Below, in pieces: positions 1-11,962 of a stretch of DNA of 64,000 bases. The notes beneath the pieces were generated by a model. That model did no database searches, had not been told where the DNA came from, and saw only the letters and a list, made by a program, of their open reading frames with translations. The stretch comes from Ascidia mentula (lineage: Eukaryota; Chordata; Ascidiacea; Phlebobranchia; Ascidiidae): positions 15,128,001 through 15,192,000 of the forward strand of contig OX387198.1 in assembly GCA_947561715.1 (NCBI GenBank). Direction: 5' to 3'. Made by a program: the position numbers and the translations under genes. Every line of letters starts with the position of its first letter. Position 1 is the first letter of the stretch.

Positions 1-1293
1 AAAAGGCCATGTTTGAGGTCATTCTGATGGAATACGTGATATCTCTACCAATTTTTATTACTTTCACGCTGTTCAGCACGCAATTCTTGACAGATACAGA
101 GATTTAAAAAAAATTCTAGGGAGCGGAAAGTGGTTTGGCACTTGATTGAAAGTGACGTCACCGGTAAAGCGCAAAACGTTAAAAGGCCCTGTTTGAAGGT
201 CATTCTGATGGAATACGTGATATCTCTACCAATTTTTATTACTTTCACGCTGTTCAGCACGCAATTCTTGACAGATACAGAGATTTAAAAAAATTCTAGG
301 GAGCGGAAAGTGGTTTGGCACTTGATTGAAAGTGACGTCACCGGCAAAGACGAAAAACGTTAAAAGGCCCTGTTTGAGGTCATTCTGATGGAATACGTGA
401 TATCTCTACCAATTTTTATTACTTTCACGCTGTTCAGCACGCAATTCTTGACAAATACTGAGATTTAAAAAAAATTCTAGGAAGCGGAAAGTGGTTTCGC
501 ACTTGATTGAAAGTGACGTCACCGGTAAAGCGCAAAACGTTAAAAGGCCCTGTTTGAGGTCATTCTGATGGAATACGTGATATCTCTACCAATTTTTATT
601 ACTTTCACGCTGTTCAGCACGCAATTCTTGACAAATACTGAGATTTAAAAAAAATTCTAGGAAGCGGAAAGTGGTTTCGCACTTGATTGAAAGTGACGTC
701 ACCGGTAAAGCGCAAAACGTTAAAAGGCCATGTTTGAGGTCATTCTGATGGAATACGTGATATCTCTACCAATTTTTATTACTTTCACGCTGTTTAGCAC
801 GCAATTCTTGACAGATACTGAGATTTAAAAAAAATTCTAGGGAGCGGAAAGTGGTTTCGCACTTGATTGAAAGTGACGTCACCGGTAAAGCGAAAATCGT
901 AAAAAGGCCCTGTTTGAGGTCATTCTGATGGAATACGTGATATCTCTACCAATTTTTATTACTTTCACGCTGTTCAGCACGCAATTCTTGACAGATACAG
1001 AGATTTAAAAAAAATTCTAGGAAGCGGAAAGTGGTTTGGCACTTGATTGAAAGTGACGTCACCGGTAATGCGCAAAACGTTAAAAGGCCCTGTTTGAGGT
1101 CACTCTGATGGAATACGTGATATCTCTACCGATTTTTATTACTTTCACGCTGTTCAGCACGCAATTCTTGACAGATACTGAGATTTAAAAAAAATTCTAG
1201 GGAGCGGAAAGTGGTTTGGCACTTGATTGAAAGTGACGTCACCGGTATAGCGAAAATCGTAAAAAGGCCCGTGTTTGAGGTCATTGTGATAGA
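1..1293. repeat. 180-bp tandem satellite, seven units plus a partial eighth
   Basis: A unit of about 180 bp beginning AAAAGGCC(C/A)TGTTTGAGG repeats at about 1, 181, 362, 542, 722, 902 and 1082, with a broken eighth from 1262 to about 1293. Copies differ by a few percent, so the array is young or homogenised. Each full unit holds one perfect palindrome TGACGTCA (153, 333, 514, 694, 874, 1054 and 1234), the consensus CRE/ATF site. The array starts at or before the window edge. Short open frames in it are by-products of the repetition. Confidence 0.95.
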
Positions 1294-3545
1294 AAATCTG
1301 GAACTTTTGCTGTGGTATTGATGCGATATAGTTGCCTAGTTGATTATTTTTCAAAATTATGTTTCATACTATGACATAAACCCAGAAGAAATTCATTTGT
1401 GTAGGTTTAACCTTATCCTGAAATGCTGCCTAATGATGCGGAACTGATTTTTCGAAAAATTAAATTTGGATTCTGCCAGAATGACAATAGTCTTAAAAGC
1501 CCCATGTAAATTCGTCGTTTTCGCGCGTCGAATTTGAAAATCACGTGACCCGGTCACGAGTCGACTTGATGCTCAAGTCGACTTGGCCATGTAAACAGGG
1601 TTACTGATATCACAACAAAAGAAATCAAAATTTTGTTTTATGATTTCGCTGTCAAAAAGTAAAACTTCTTCATGTTAAGGAATGAGGTCTGAGCCGATCT
1701 TTCCAGTTCCTGCAATTCTGCCACTGTTGGCACAATATCTGCCGCGTGACGTTTACCGCCACCTACCGACAACCGTTTGCTCCCGTAAACGACCTGAGAG
1801 GCAACGCACAAACTTTACAAAACAGGCGAAAAAGCAATGTGTTTCTTTCGTGAATCATTTGCAGTAAGTGTAAGATTTGACTGGTTGTTGAGGTCAAACG
1901 AAGCTAATGCTTGGGACATTGATTACAGTTAAAGGTTTTTGTAACAGTCGAATTCTACGGCTTAACGTAACCCTTTCTTGAAGACTGGCGTCGTTCAGGC
2001 TCCTGGTTATGCTGGAAGTGTTACGTTTTTCGAGATATGTACTTTATGGTCTGTTTATCATAAATCGATAACGTACATTTATAATTCCTGTTAGTTGCAT
2101 GGTCACCCATATTTAAGGTTCGAAACCGTAACTTTATTTAAGCCCCAACTTAGGTGCGGAAGTAAAATTACAGGACGCAAACCTTGGGAATTATAAATTT
2201 AGTTGTTTTTCAATTCAAGCCAGTATTTTTAAACTTTTTTCCGTGCCACATATTAAAGTGCTTAACCCCAGTTTATACTCAAAACATAAAACACAACATT
2301 AATTCAACCTGATATCATCGCATAACAGCTGTTTACTAATTTTCAATGGCAACAGAGCTGTAAGGATTTGGTTAAGTATCTGTAGTCCCGGCGCAGACTA
2401 AAGTGATTCAACCAACCCCACTCTCCCTTACATTGGCGATGTTCAACGCTCAGTTGTAATTGTCTTGTTTAAATGCAGAATGTGTGAAAGACAGGAAAGT
2501 GAATAATACTGCAAGGGGGAAATGCCTCAAGATGGAAAATTTGTAAGCATAATTGATGGTGCTGGAGGACTTAAGCTTTAAGGGAGCAGATTGTTGGGGA
2601 GCATACCATTGCTCCGATTGATCTTTCAACAGCTCGGTTTACTTCTGTGATTTTCGGGAAACACCCGACACAGTTACGCTTAAAAATGTATATTTTTGAG
2701 TAAAAAATGAAAACAATAAAATTTTCTATATAAAATCAAATCAAATGTAATTGCTGGGGTTTGTGACTCACTAATGGGGGCTACTATTGACCAATTAAAA
2801 AAATGAATACAGCAGCACGCACTGAGGTTTTGCCAGGGCCTCCTGGTAAACTTGTCCTATGGGAAGTATAAACAGTCGTATGGAACTGCAGTCATAGGGC
2901 AAGGGATTTCAAAGGCATTGTACAGAATGGTGTTCGGTAAGTTCTGCTGTTATACCAAACCTGAAATGACAGGAACGGTCGGATAAACACGGGATCCTAT
3001 GACTTGTGTATTTGCACTTTTAATCAATCATATATATCCACTATACATGAGAGGCAGCAACCTTTTCATTGTGTTTTGTATCAACGAGCGAAATGGCAAA
3101 AGTCCCATCCTTTCAGCCCAACCAACTCCACCAACCCGATGAATGTTATTCATCCGGTAACGTAACATTGTTGACGAAAGCAACGCCTCTGACGGCATCG
3201 CTACAGATTAGATGACGTACCTGTCACGTCACGGTTATGCGTAAAATGACATAACAACGAAAGGAATGTGTTTTTCAGTATGAGGCAACCGATTTTTGAT
3301 AGTGGTCGGCTTGAGTGAAGTTGTAAGTTACTGGGCTTGACATTTGGTTCGAAAGATATTGATTCTTGTTAGATTCTAGTATAGGAACAAGCGTACATTT
3401 GCAGCAAAAGCATGTCTCATTGACCACCTACAGCAAAAACGCTGGTGCACATCCATTTCAACAAAATATATTTTTAAAACTTTGGGCTGCTGGCGTAAAT
3501 TTTTTATTGACCTACTCTGACAGCATACCACATGCAATTCGTCAT
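1294..3545. other. intergenic, no gene seen
   Basis: Stretch between the satellite and the 3' end of SNW1. Short open frames (for example 1682-1867) lack splice context or recognisable similarity. A perfect 11-bp inverted repeat with a 3-nt loop (AGTCGACTTGA) lies at 1559-1583, next to a CACGTG E-box at 1542. Nothing else is supported. Confidence 0.6.
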
Positions 3546-3551
3546 TTTATT
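3546..3551 (-). terminator. SNW1 polyadenylation signal AATAAA
   Basis: AATAAA on the minus strand about 130 nt downstream of the SNW1 stop codon at 3682-3684, a normal 3' UTR distance. Confidence 0.6.
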
Positions 3552-3681
3552 TCGCGAGATCGAACCACCAACAATTCATTTATACGCTTCAACACAATTC
3601 GACGACTGTACAACGCTTTCAGCAGCATGGCGGCGGAGTCTGATGGAAGGGCAGTGACGCAATTGACACCGCTGTTCCGTT

Positions 3682-6600
3682 TCAATCCCGCTTACGTTTG
3701 CTCTTGTCGTGACTTGATTTGCTGCTAGAAGCCTCGGTTGGCCGCTTGCGGGCCTAAAAAACAGAAAATTACAACATTGACTGGACCAGAAAGTAGTTTG
3801 GGGCAAGAGATTACAAGATACCTGTTTAGCTTGTTCCATGAATTTGTTCAAACCAAACAAATCCTCATCTTTCTCGAACTGAACTGGCCCCTCTCTCGTT
3901 TGGGAAGAATCCGCACCTTTGAACCCTTTGTCTGGAACAAATCTAAGGAAAAAAATGAACGCATCATGTATTGTAAATACTTTCACGTATGTGGTTATAT
4001 TCTTCCACATGAAGCTAGGGTGACTGAACTAAACAAACTAAAAATGATTTGCTATTCCAAAGACAAAAATGTTTTTAAAAATTTACTATTATTTTTATCA
4101 ATGCAAAAGTAATTTTTTTCGGGTTTTCATTAGAAATATATTTCTATGAATAGAATCCAACAACCACAAACTATTTTATATTCACAAACATTGTTTTATT
4201 TTATATCCAACAAAACAATGTGACCACTTGTTTCATTTTACCTGTTACTTTTGATGAGTTTGTCGATATCATCGTCGCCATACATTTCACGATCCTTGTC
4301 CTTAGTAGGTCGATAAATGCTGTTACCAACTTGAGTTTCTGATCTCCATGGTTTGTCATACACATTATAACCTTCATCATCACCACCATCAAATCCACTG
4401 TCCATTCCCTGCATGTCAAAAACATCATGATTTAAAACTATGGGACCCTAATATTGGGTCAAGAAAATTCATCATCAAAAATAAACAGCAAGAAAAACAG
4501 AGAAAATCAAAACACAGTTAAATTTTTTTTCTGAGACAACAAAACAAAAAAGTGTGGACAAAATAATGACATACCCTGCTTTTATTGAAAAGTCTTTGAT
4601 CAAATTGGGCTTCTTGTGCAGTTCGAGTGTTTGGTAATCCCAACGCAATCTTTTCACTGATATCTCGTTCCTCTCTGAGGCGATTTCTAAATAAAAACAC
4701 AATGCATTAAATTTTAGCTTGAGGAAGAAAGTTCAAATATAATCCAATTAAAATCAACTTAAAATATTCAATTTGAAATCACAACAAATAGAAAACCTAT
4801 GTTTTTTTAATGTTTTTTTTGAGAAGAAGAATTTAGCTTGAAACCTTTTTTCTGGTGCAGCTCTCGCAAGGTTCCGCTCTCTTTGGCGATCCCGGTGGCG
4901 CTCTTGTCTGATTTCATCTCTTTCTTTAACTTCTTTGTCATCTGTGTAATAATTAATGATAAGATTTGTAATGAAAGACAAAAATTATAATGAGAAAATA
5001 AAAAATATAGGTTAGCTTAAGGCTAACAAATGACTATTTAGTTAATTTAATGATTTAATTGAACAACCGATCAGCATTCAATGAAAAGACCATAAGTGGA
5101 AAATTTTAGGGATGCACTGAAAGTTCGGTTTGCAGAATTTATTCGGCCGAAACTAAGGTTTTCATAATTAGAAACTTTTTTACTGCATGTAACGCTAAAA
5201 TGCAAAGTTTAGAATCATTGCTTAAACTGTACGAATGTGTTCATTTTATATGTTTTTTGTCACCGAAATGATGAAAATCAACTTTGAGCAGTTGGTACAG
5301 CAGTCGAGATCATTGTTTAAGTGACCAATAAGGTTGTATGGTAGGATTAGATCCAATGCTTTGTTTTATTTTGTTGCGTTGAAAGAGATTGGATACCAAA
5401 ATTAGTTTCGGTTTATTCAGTCGAATTTATTTGGTAACTTTTGCTGAATATTCGGTTTCGGCCGAATAAAAAAATTCCTTTTTCGGTGCATCACTAGAAA
5501 ATTCTGTGCCTGCTAGTTTAAAAGCTAGCCCAGCAGTACTGTCACCAGCTGCACTGATGATGACGAGACCTGTTTCAAGTAAAAACAGTGAAGGCACTAT
5601 TGTCTGCAACTCATTGATTCGATTATGGCTCGTTTGCTTGGAAATAATTGCATTTTGTTCAACTGTTTATACATTCATGTACATTCATTTTAGTTGTATT
5701 TTAAGCTGGATTCTGATCTTTGAAACAAAGAACAACAAGTGGAAACTTGTGTAGTGGATCGCTATGGATGTTAAAACCAACCTCTGTCATCTTTTTTAAT
5801 TCCAGCCCTCTTGTTTCTTGCCTCTTCTGCAAGTTGCCGAAGTTGCCGCTCCTTTGCCTCTTTTTCTTTTGATGCAACTTTTCTTTCAACCTGTGCTCGC
5901 ATCTCCACTGCTTCTCGTGCCTGAATAAAATTTTATAAATAACAAAAAGGAGAACGGAAACATGCAGTATCAAAATAATGTGAAAAACAAGCACCTACAC
6001 TGTACAGTTACCTTTTATTGAACAGCTTTCGGCAAAAAAAGAGTTAATTTCATCAAAATGTCAATTCAGACAACTATTTTAAAATTTTTTTTTTTACAAA
6101 ATTTCAGTTTTTATACTAGCTATAAGCATAGGCGTCGATTCCTATCTCTTAGAGAAGGCCAGCCTAACCTGCAAAATACCCAGGTTAGGCTGCCTACCCT
6201 GGATTTTGAAAGTATCCGTTGTTCTTTAGGATGATATACCCGAAATGGCAACCATTAGCTCGCATCGTGCGATAGTTAAATGTTTTTGTGTTCCACTGTT
6301 TAAATTTGTGGCGTGCATTTGTTTATTCATTAAAGTGATGTATCGAAGCTTCGGATTCCGGATTTCATTTGCCGAATCAGCGATAATTTTCAATACTATG
6401 AAAAATTATAGTATTTATCGTGTCTTTTCTGCGTAATTGTGTATCACACAATATTACAAACTGTGCTTAAACGAACGAGGAATAAACGACGCCTTATGAT
6501 TAATCAGTGAAGTAACATTTTCGTAATGTAAGTCTTGGCATTTACTGTCGCTTAAGACATACCTTTGTGGTCGCGTACCACTTAGAGGTAAAACAAAAGT

Positions 6601-9600
6601 AACCAGAGATTGAAGTAGCAAACATTTTTATATCACTTGCGATTTTTTAAATTCGAACTATATCCACTAATTACGGAAAAATGCTCGCGTACCACCTGGA
6701 ATGCCGTCGCGTGGATTGGTATACGCGTACCACCGGTTGAGAAACACTGCTGGGGTGCTTGATACTATTATTGTTTTGCTCACGCCCGGTACAAGATCGG
6801 TAATACATTTGGAAACTACCAACAACCTTAAAACCCCAACACGAATAGCTTTTGACGATCTGACGATAACGTAAGACGATTTTTAGCCGAACCGAATTTA
6901 GACGAAGCACTAAGCCCGTAAATCGACTCGGCACTCGCAGGACCAGTCCAATACGAACACGTCTGAGAACCTATGGGTCGAATAATGATTTTACTTGGCC
7001 TAACCTGGAAACTTAAAATATCGACGCCTATGGCTATAAGTGCTGTACCATAAATCAATATTCAAATTTGACATAAATGTTTCAACCTTGTTGAACAGCT
7101 TTCGGCAAAATATGAGTTAATTTTGTACACAAGAATTTCATCAAAATGTCAATTCAGACAACAATTTTAAATTTTTTTATTTTTTACAAAATTTCAGTTT
7201 TTATACTAGCTGTAAGTGCTATATCATAAATGTATCAAAAAATGCACATTTATGTCAAGCTGAAAACACCTCGTATATATATGCGCAAAAACTTTTAAAC
7301 GTAAAACATTGTCACATGCAGAAATAAAACATATAATATCTATTGAAAAAGTGTGTGCAAACTTGAGAAACTCACAGACCTTTCTATCAGCAATGTACAA
7401 AGCCTCAGCTAGTTTTGCAAAATTTTCGTTAATGTGCACACTCTGCAATCCACGACCATCAGCAGCAAGACGCTTGTCAAGTGGAATTGTGTGGCCCTGT
7501 TAAACATTTATTACAAAATTATGAAAGAATGACAAAAGTAAATGCTTTGGCTTGTGTAGCAGAAACCTTTACAGATGTTTCAAAACCCAACTCCTTATCA
7601 TAACCAACTGAGCAGTTTTGTTATTTAAGTAACACTGTTTCATATTTTTAAACAAATCATATAATATATGTATAGCATTAAGCAAAAACAGTGATTTCAG
7701 TAAAAAAAACAATTAAATTAGGTAGAAGCACAGATAAGCTATATATTCAAACTTACAGCCTTGTGAAAAGCCTACCTTAGCATTCTTCCAGTTAGAGATA
7801 CAAGGAGGGACTTTCCAGTCCTGTTGTTCCTTTACTGTGAGTTTTCTGTTGGGTGAATGCATCACAGGGGCCGGTGGGCTTGGAGGACCTTGTGGTAATT
7901 TCTTGTTTGTTCTAAAATCATCCAAAAAAGTTGACACAATTATATCCCAAAAATAATTTGAAATTATTTTGCTTTGTCGATTGTTTTAACACAGACTTAA
8001 TGAATGAATCATGGAGCACATGGTTTCAAATAACATATGGAATTGTGCAACTAAAACACTGGCAATTGACGTAAAATGTGTGGGTGTCGAATGAAGTGTG
8101 ACATCATCAAGTAGATTTTAGTTGTGATTATTTTGCAACTTGACACAAATAACTACAGCAAAATCCTGTTGTCACAGGAGTTCTAGTGAACACACTGATA
8201 AAAAAATAAGAAATTTTTTTTGCAATCTTTATGCAAAACTACAGCGGACATTTTAAGATTTTTCGTATCCAAGAAACTTACTTAAATTTAGGAGGCTCCA
8301 TTGGATCTTTCTGCATTTCCACCATTCGGATAACTCGTTGTTTTGCACCAGAGTTAAAAGCCACACCTTGTTGTGATGGCGTATATCTGTAATATATATT
8401 TATTTCAATAGTTTCAAAGTAGAAGTAAATAGGTCTGTTATCAGACAAAAAACAATTTAATGCCATGTGTATTTATAATACCTTTGCTGTCCACAAGTTC
8501 AAACCATTTAATATCAACAAGAGCATCTAAAGTTCACAATGTATACAGCACTTACAACAAATGTAATAAATTGATTATCAAGCCAGTGAATTACCTGATA
8601 TATTGAGCAGGAGCTCGCTGCTCAGCTCGTTTTACTGGCATAGCAGCTGTCACCTTTTCATTTGTTAGTTTTTCAAGAGCTAGTCTTGTTGACTCAGTTT
8701 GCTGTAGAAAAATAGTGTGCAATTTTGGAATTACGAATTTTAGTAAAGTATTGCAGGTCTATGTGATGTAAAAATCATGCCATTCGCAGACTTTGCAGAT
8801 GTCTACAGTTTTGCACAGCAAAAATGTTAGTAATAGTAAACATTAATGATAGAATAATAGCGAATTATCGATTTATGGAAGAAGAGACTAAGAATACATC
8901 TTTTTTTCTGATTTTGAAACAAATAATAACGAAAAATTTAACCCACTAATTGATTTAAACAAAGTAAACTAAATCCCAAAAACTTACGGCGATGTTGTTC
9001 AAAAAAAAATGATGCAAATGAACTTGAATAAATTATATAAGCACTAGGGTTGTGCCAAACAGAAAAAGATTCGGGTTCGTGCAAATCCGAATAAATAGAA
9101 ACATTATTCATGCGAACCCGAATACATTCGTATATAAGTGTGACGTCAATAATAGTTGGTCGTTTGCATCACGTGCGCAAGTATCTTGCTTCACCAACTA
9201 TTGTTTTGCTATCATATGACAAATAAATTGCATACAATTGATTTGTGCAAAGTTTAATAAACTTTTGAAAACCAACAACCGAGTCTATACTATTTCTCAG
9301 ACGAAAATTGGCCGATAGTGTTTAGGAAAAATGATACTTTGACTTGACATAACGTAATAAAGCCTTTATGTCATGATTGACCAAATATAATGTTGAACAA
9401 CCCAGGACTTCTGTTCGATGTTAGACCACTGGAATTTTGCTCAAGCGAAATGCTATTTTCATCATGTTTTGTTCAATCGTGGTGATAAACCAACAGAAAA
9501 AACGACTACACCAGTTCTTGTGACGTTATAAGCGGCGTGCCACCGTTATTGGTCAAAAGACAAAAACCTTGGCAGTTGTATCACACAATCATATTATGCT

Positions 9601-10913
9601 TTAATAAATATTCGGGTTCATACGAATATGAAGTCTTTGCTCATATTCGGCGAATCTATCATATTCGGCGGGTTCGGGTTTGCCTTGGCACATTCCTAAT
9701 AAGCACCTCTCTAATAGCATCTTCATCAGGTCTTTGGAGGTCAGGATCATCCTCATCTAAGATCTCCTTTGGCACAAGTTGCTGGAATTTACTGTGGACA
9801 ATTCTGTCTTTACTATGTCCCTGGCGAGCGATTGCATCATAACGGATCTTCCCCTCGGCATCAAGTTGAACAGCAAGTGCTTCAGATTTCTTTTTTGTTT
9901 TTCCCATGGACTATATGAACAAAAATTTACGGAATAACAATGGCTGCAAAAATGCCACAGAAATTGTCGCATAGTTTCTTGCCAGATTGGATTAAGATTG
10001 TAAATGTGAAGGGAGGTTTTCTCGAAAAACCTTGATTGCACGGATAATGAAACGTTTTTCATATATTATTGTTTTTCATGTATTAATCATTCTGCGCAGA
10101 TAGGTTTTTATGTTTTTGTCATTCAATTTTGATTAACACAGAAAAAAAAACACATGGACTATATCAGGGTTCGAATTAGTGGCAAAAAAAATGTATCGCA
10201 AAAAACATTACAATCTAAATTCCAATTCTTAAATTTTGCTTTGTATGCGGTGGTGCATTACGCGTATTTGTTTCGTAAAACATCGCCATCGTTTCAGTTA
10301 CTTCTGTGAGTATTTATTATGCAATACAGGTTTGCCAAAATACGAGGATGATAAGAAAATAGTCATTGACATTTCGAAGACAAGTTAAGAACGTTGTTTG
10401 CATCGGCGCTTTTTGCGTGTATGAATGAATAGATAAAGAGGATGCGGCGCCTTAGAATCTGCTTCATGTTGCGTCACAATAATCTCATAAACAAGTCGCA
10501 ACCACTCCAAAAAAAAGCATATTGCTAATTCAAACCCTGTATATATGATGTTCTATATACATTTATTGTATTCTTTTTAACACTTATTTTTAAAACCATA
10601 ATACCAATGGAAACTGGACGACTGGTATTTCTGGAAATGCTCCGCCATCACCAAAATCACGATCAGAACGAGGTATAAAACCCTTTCTGTGTCCATATGG
10701 TGGAGGCTCATATCGCATTGAAATGACTGCTTTCGATGTAGGTTGTATTGGTTCCAACTGGTCATAAGTTACTTGCGTAGGTTCCGGCAATAGGCTGGAA
10801 ACAATAATTGCATAAAAATCATTTCCTAATATTCACACTTATGTAAGGCGTACAATACTATCAAACCACTTAGGTAAGGAGCAAAATTGGTCTTACCTTG
10901 ATAGCGTAGCCAT
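3682..10913 (-). CDS. SNW1: SNW domain-containing protein 1 (SKIP/Prp45 homologue), 13 coding exons
   Basis: Nuclear co-regulator that joins the activated spliceosome and also binds nuclear receptors, Notch/CSL and Smads (family knowledge). Minus-strand exons, 5' to 3': 10897-10913, 10605-10794, 9707-9910, 8595-8701, 8282-8386, 7776-7911, 7380-7496, 5782-5920, 4845-4941, 4575-4686, 4242-4408, 3822-3942, 3682-3753. All introns are GT-AG and phases agree, giving 527 aa (human 536). Visible landmarks: PPPYG at residues 36-40, DPDLQRPDE, RYTPSQQGVAFNSGAKQR, the signature SNWKNAKGHTIPLDKR from about residue 247, HINENFAKLAEALYIADRK, a charged helix (MRAQVERK...), RDISEKIALG, MDSGF, and a basic tail ending KSKRKRD. 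The first exon encodes only MATLS plus two bases; the tiny exon and tail are the least certain parts. Introns 2, 3, 7 and 8 carry DNA transposons. The gene looks functional. Confidence 0.96.
5107..5496. mobile_element. hAT-like non-autonomous element in SNW1 intron 8
   Basis: Ends are TAGGGATGCAC... and ...GTGCATCACTA (imperfect terminal inverted repeats), flanked by 8-bp near-duplicates GAAAATTT (5099-5106) and GAAAATTC (5497-5504). Target-site length and end sequence fit the hAT superfamily. The 390 bp hold no transposase. It lies between SNW1 exons 8 and 9 and does not touch their splice sites. Confidence 0.7.
6005..7230. repeat. direct repeat flanking the 906-bp element
   Basis: About 120-150 bp of intron sequence (from AACAGCTTTCGGCAAAA to TTTTTATACTAGCT) occurs at about 6012-6126 and again at about 7085-7212. 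The intron was duplicated locally; the hAT-like element then inserted at the end of the left copy, since its 8-bp target duplication lies there. Confidence 0.65.
6127..7032. mobile_element. 906-bp hAT-like element in SNW1 intron 7
   Basis: Ends CATAGGCGTCGAT and ATCGACGCCTATG form terminal inverted repeats, and the flanks carry a perfect 8-bp target duplication GCTATAAG (6119-6126 and 7033-7040). It has no long transposase frame. Near 6725-6752 it contains a second element end of the type CAGTGTTTCTCAACCGG (read on the minus strand), so it probably carries a nested insertion. Confidence 0.75.
9045..9698. mobile_element. hAT-like element abutting the SNW1 exon 3 splice donor
   Basis: The element begins TAGGGTTGTGCCAA and ends TTGGCACATTCCTA (imperfect inverted ends). 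A perfect 8-bp target duplication ATAAGCAC flanks it (9037-9044 and 9699-9706). On the gene strand the right duplication reads GTGCTTAT and is the first 8 nt of SNW1 intron 3, so the element starts at intron base 9. It carries internal inverted segments rich in CGAATATTCGG-like words and no transposase frame. Confidence 0.8.
10165..10539. mobile_element. short inverted-repeat element in SNW1 intron 2
   Basis: Ends CAGGGTTCGAATTAG and CTAATTCAAACCCTG match as inverted repeats at 14 of 15 positions. Flanks are AT-rich (CTATAT and TATATA) without a clean 8-bp target duplication, so the superfamily is unsure; hAT is the likeliest. No coding capacity seen in 375 bp. Confidence 0.6.
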
Positions 10914-11962
10914 TTTGGTGTCTTTGAAAGTATCTTTCTTTGTAAAAATGTTCGCCGCACCTTCGCTAGAACAACATAAACGAACCACAACTTCCACTTG
11001 TGCTACAAGCAACGAAATCCTCGCACTTCTCTGCATCCAATGAGCGTAAGACAAAAATACAAATAATTTCACAATTTTTTTGGAGGCGACAAAATTATTT
11101 TTTTCTGGGACAAAAATAGTTTAACCAAGAGCTAGCCAAAGGAACCATGCCTTAATCGGACGTTTTTTGGTTAAATATAGGTTTGTTTGTTACGAATATT
11201 TATCATTTATTTCTAACAAGCAAAATGATCAGGCAAAACATAAAAAAACTTAAAGCTGATAACAAATGTGTATCGATACTGGGCGATTTTACATTTTGCG
11301 AAAATAACATAAGCTTTACATGTGGTTTCTTGGTGGTTTATCACCTTAATGGAACTTATTTTCGGTTGGTCCGGCAGATAAGAACAGAATTCAAAGCAAT
11401 TTGTCATTTTCTGGTTAACTGCAAGGACAAATGTGTTCGAGTTTTGGATCACTTCTTTTCAGATGCCATAGCAAGCGACTTTTAATCTTTATTGATCACA
11501 AAAGTTTGCTGGAGTTTAATTCGAGTGCTAAAGATTTGCCATACGTTCGTAGCGCAAGACGGAGTAAGGTGGTCGTGGCATTGGTAAGACTGGTTAAAGC
11601 CCACTATGTCACGTGGTAAATTTTTGAGAGCACTGTGATATTTTCTGATACTAAGGCGATGTCTCAAATCAAACACTTTCACTCGTTAAGACTCATAAAT
11701 ATTTGGTTACACCAAAACTTTGCAACATGTTTTTTTTTTCATTCCTAGCAACGCATTCTTTGCTTAGCAGTTTTATGCTCCCACTGAAGTGTATAAGAAC
11801 ACTCAAAGTTCACAAAAAGCTTTATGGTGCTATTACGTACCGTACAACTGTAGTAAAAAATAAACATGGTGATGTGAGTAAAAAAGTAGCACTGAAGTTA
11901 AAGGTTTCACAAGGACTGGAAAAAAGCAAGGACACAAAGATAATACTTCATAAATAAATATG
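10914..11962. other. intergenic between SNW1 and the first paralogue
   Basis: Holds the SNW1 upstream region and one doubtful small frame described separately. A second open stretch at about 11755-11957 is lysine-rich, follows an acceptor-like TTTGCTTAG and ends with HK then a stop, but two reading frames look equally good and neither is recognised. Confidence 0.5.
11225..11485 (+). CDS. doubtful small hypothetical protein
   Basis: An 86-codon frame starting ATG at 11225 (MIRQNIKKLKADNKC...) and ending FFSDAIASDF. It is divergent to SNW1, whose start codon is about 310 bp away, so the two could share a promoter. Composition is protein-like, with several cysteines and a phenylalanine-rich middle. 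No family is recognised, no intron is needed, and chance cannot be excluded at this length. Confidence 0.2.
   Translation: MIRQNIKKLKADNKCVSILGDFTFCENNISFTCGFLVVYHLNGTYFRLVRQIRTEFKAICHFLVNCKDKCVRVLDHFFSDAIASDF

Noticed and set aside
1-1293. CRISPR-like array
   Set aside because: Units are 180 bp and repeated throughout without unique spacers, in a eukaryotic context.
3576-4010. 144-codon minus-strand frame as a separate gene
   Set aside because: It is SNW1 exons 12 and 13 read through their intron; the splice sites and the SKIP tail show the correct form.
5427-5754. Overlapping short frames in SNW1 intron 8
   Set aside because: They lie in or beside the hAT-like element and show no coding signal.
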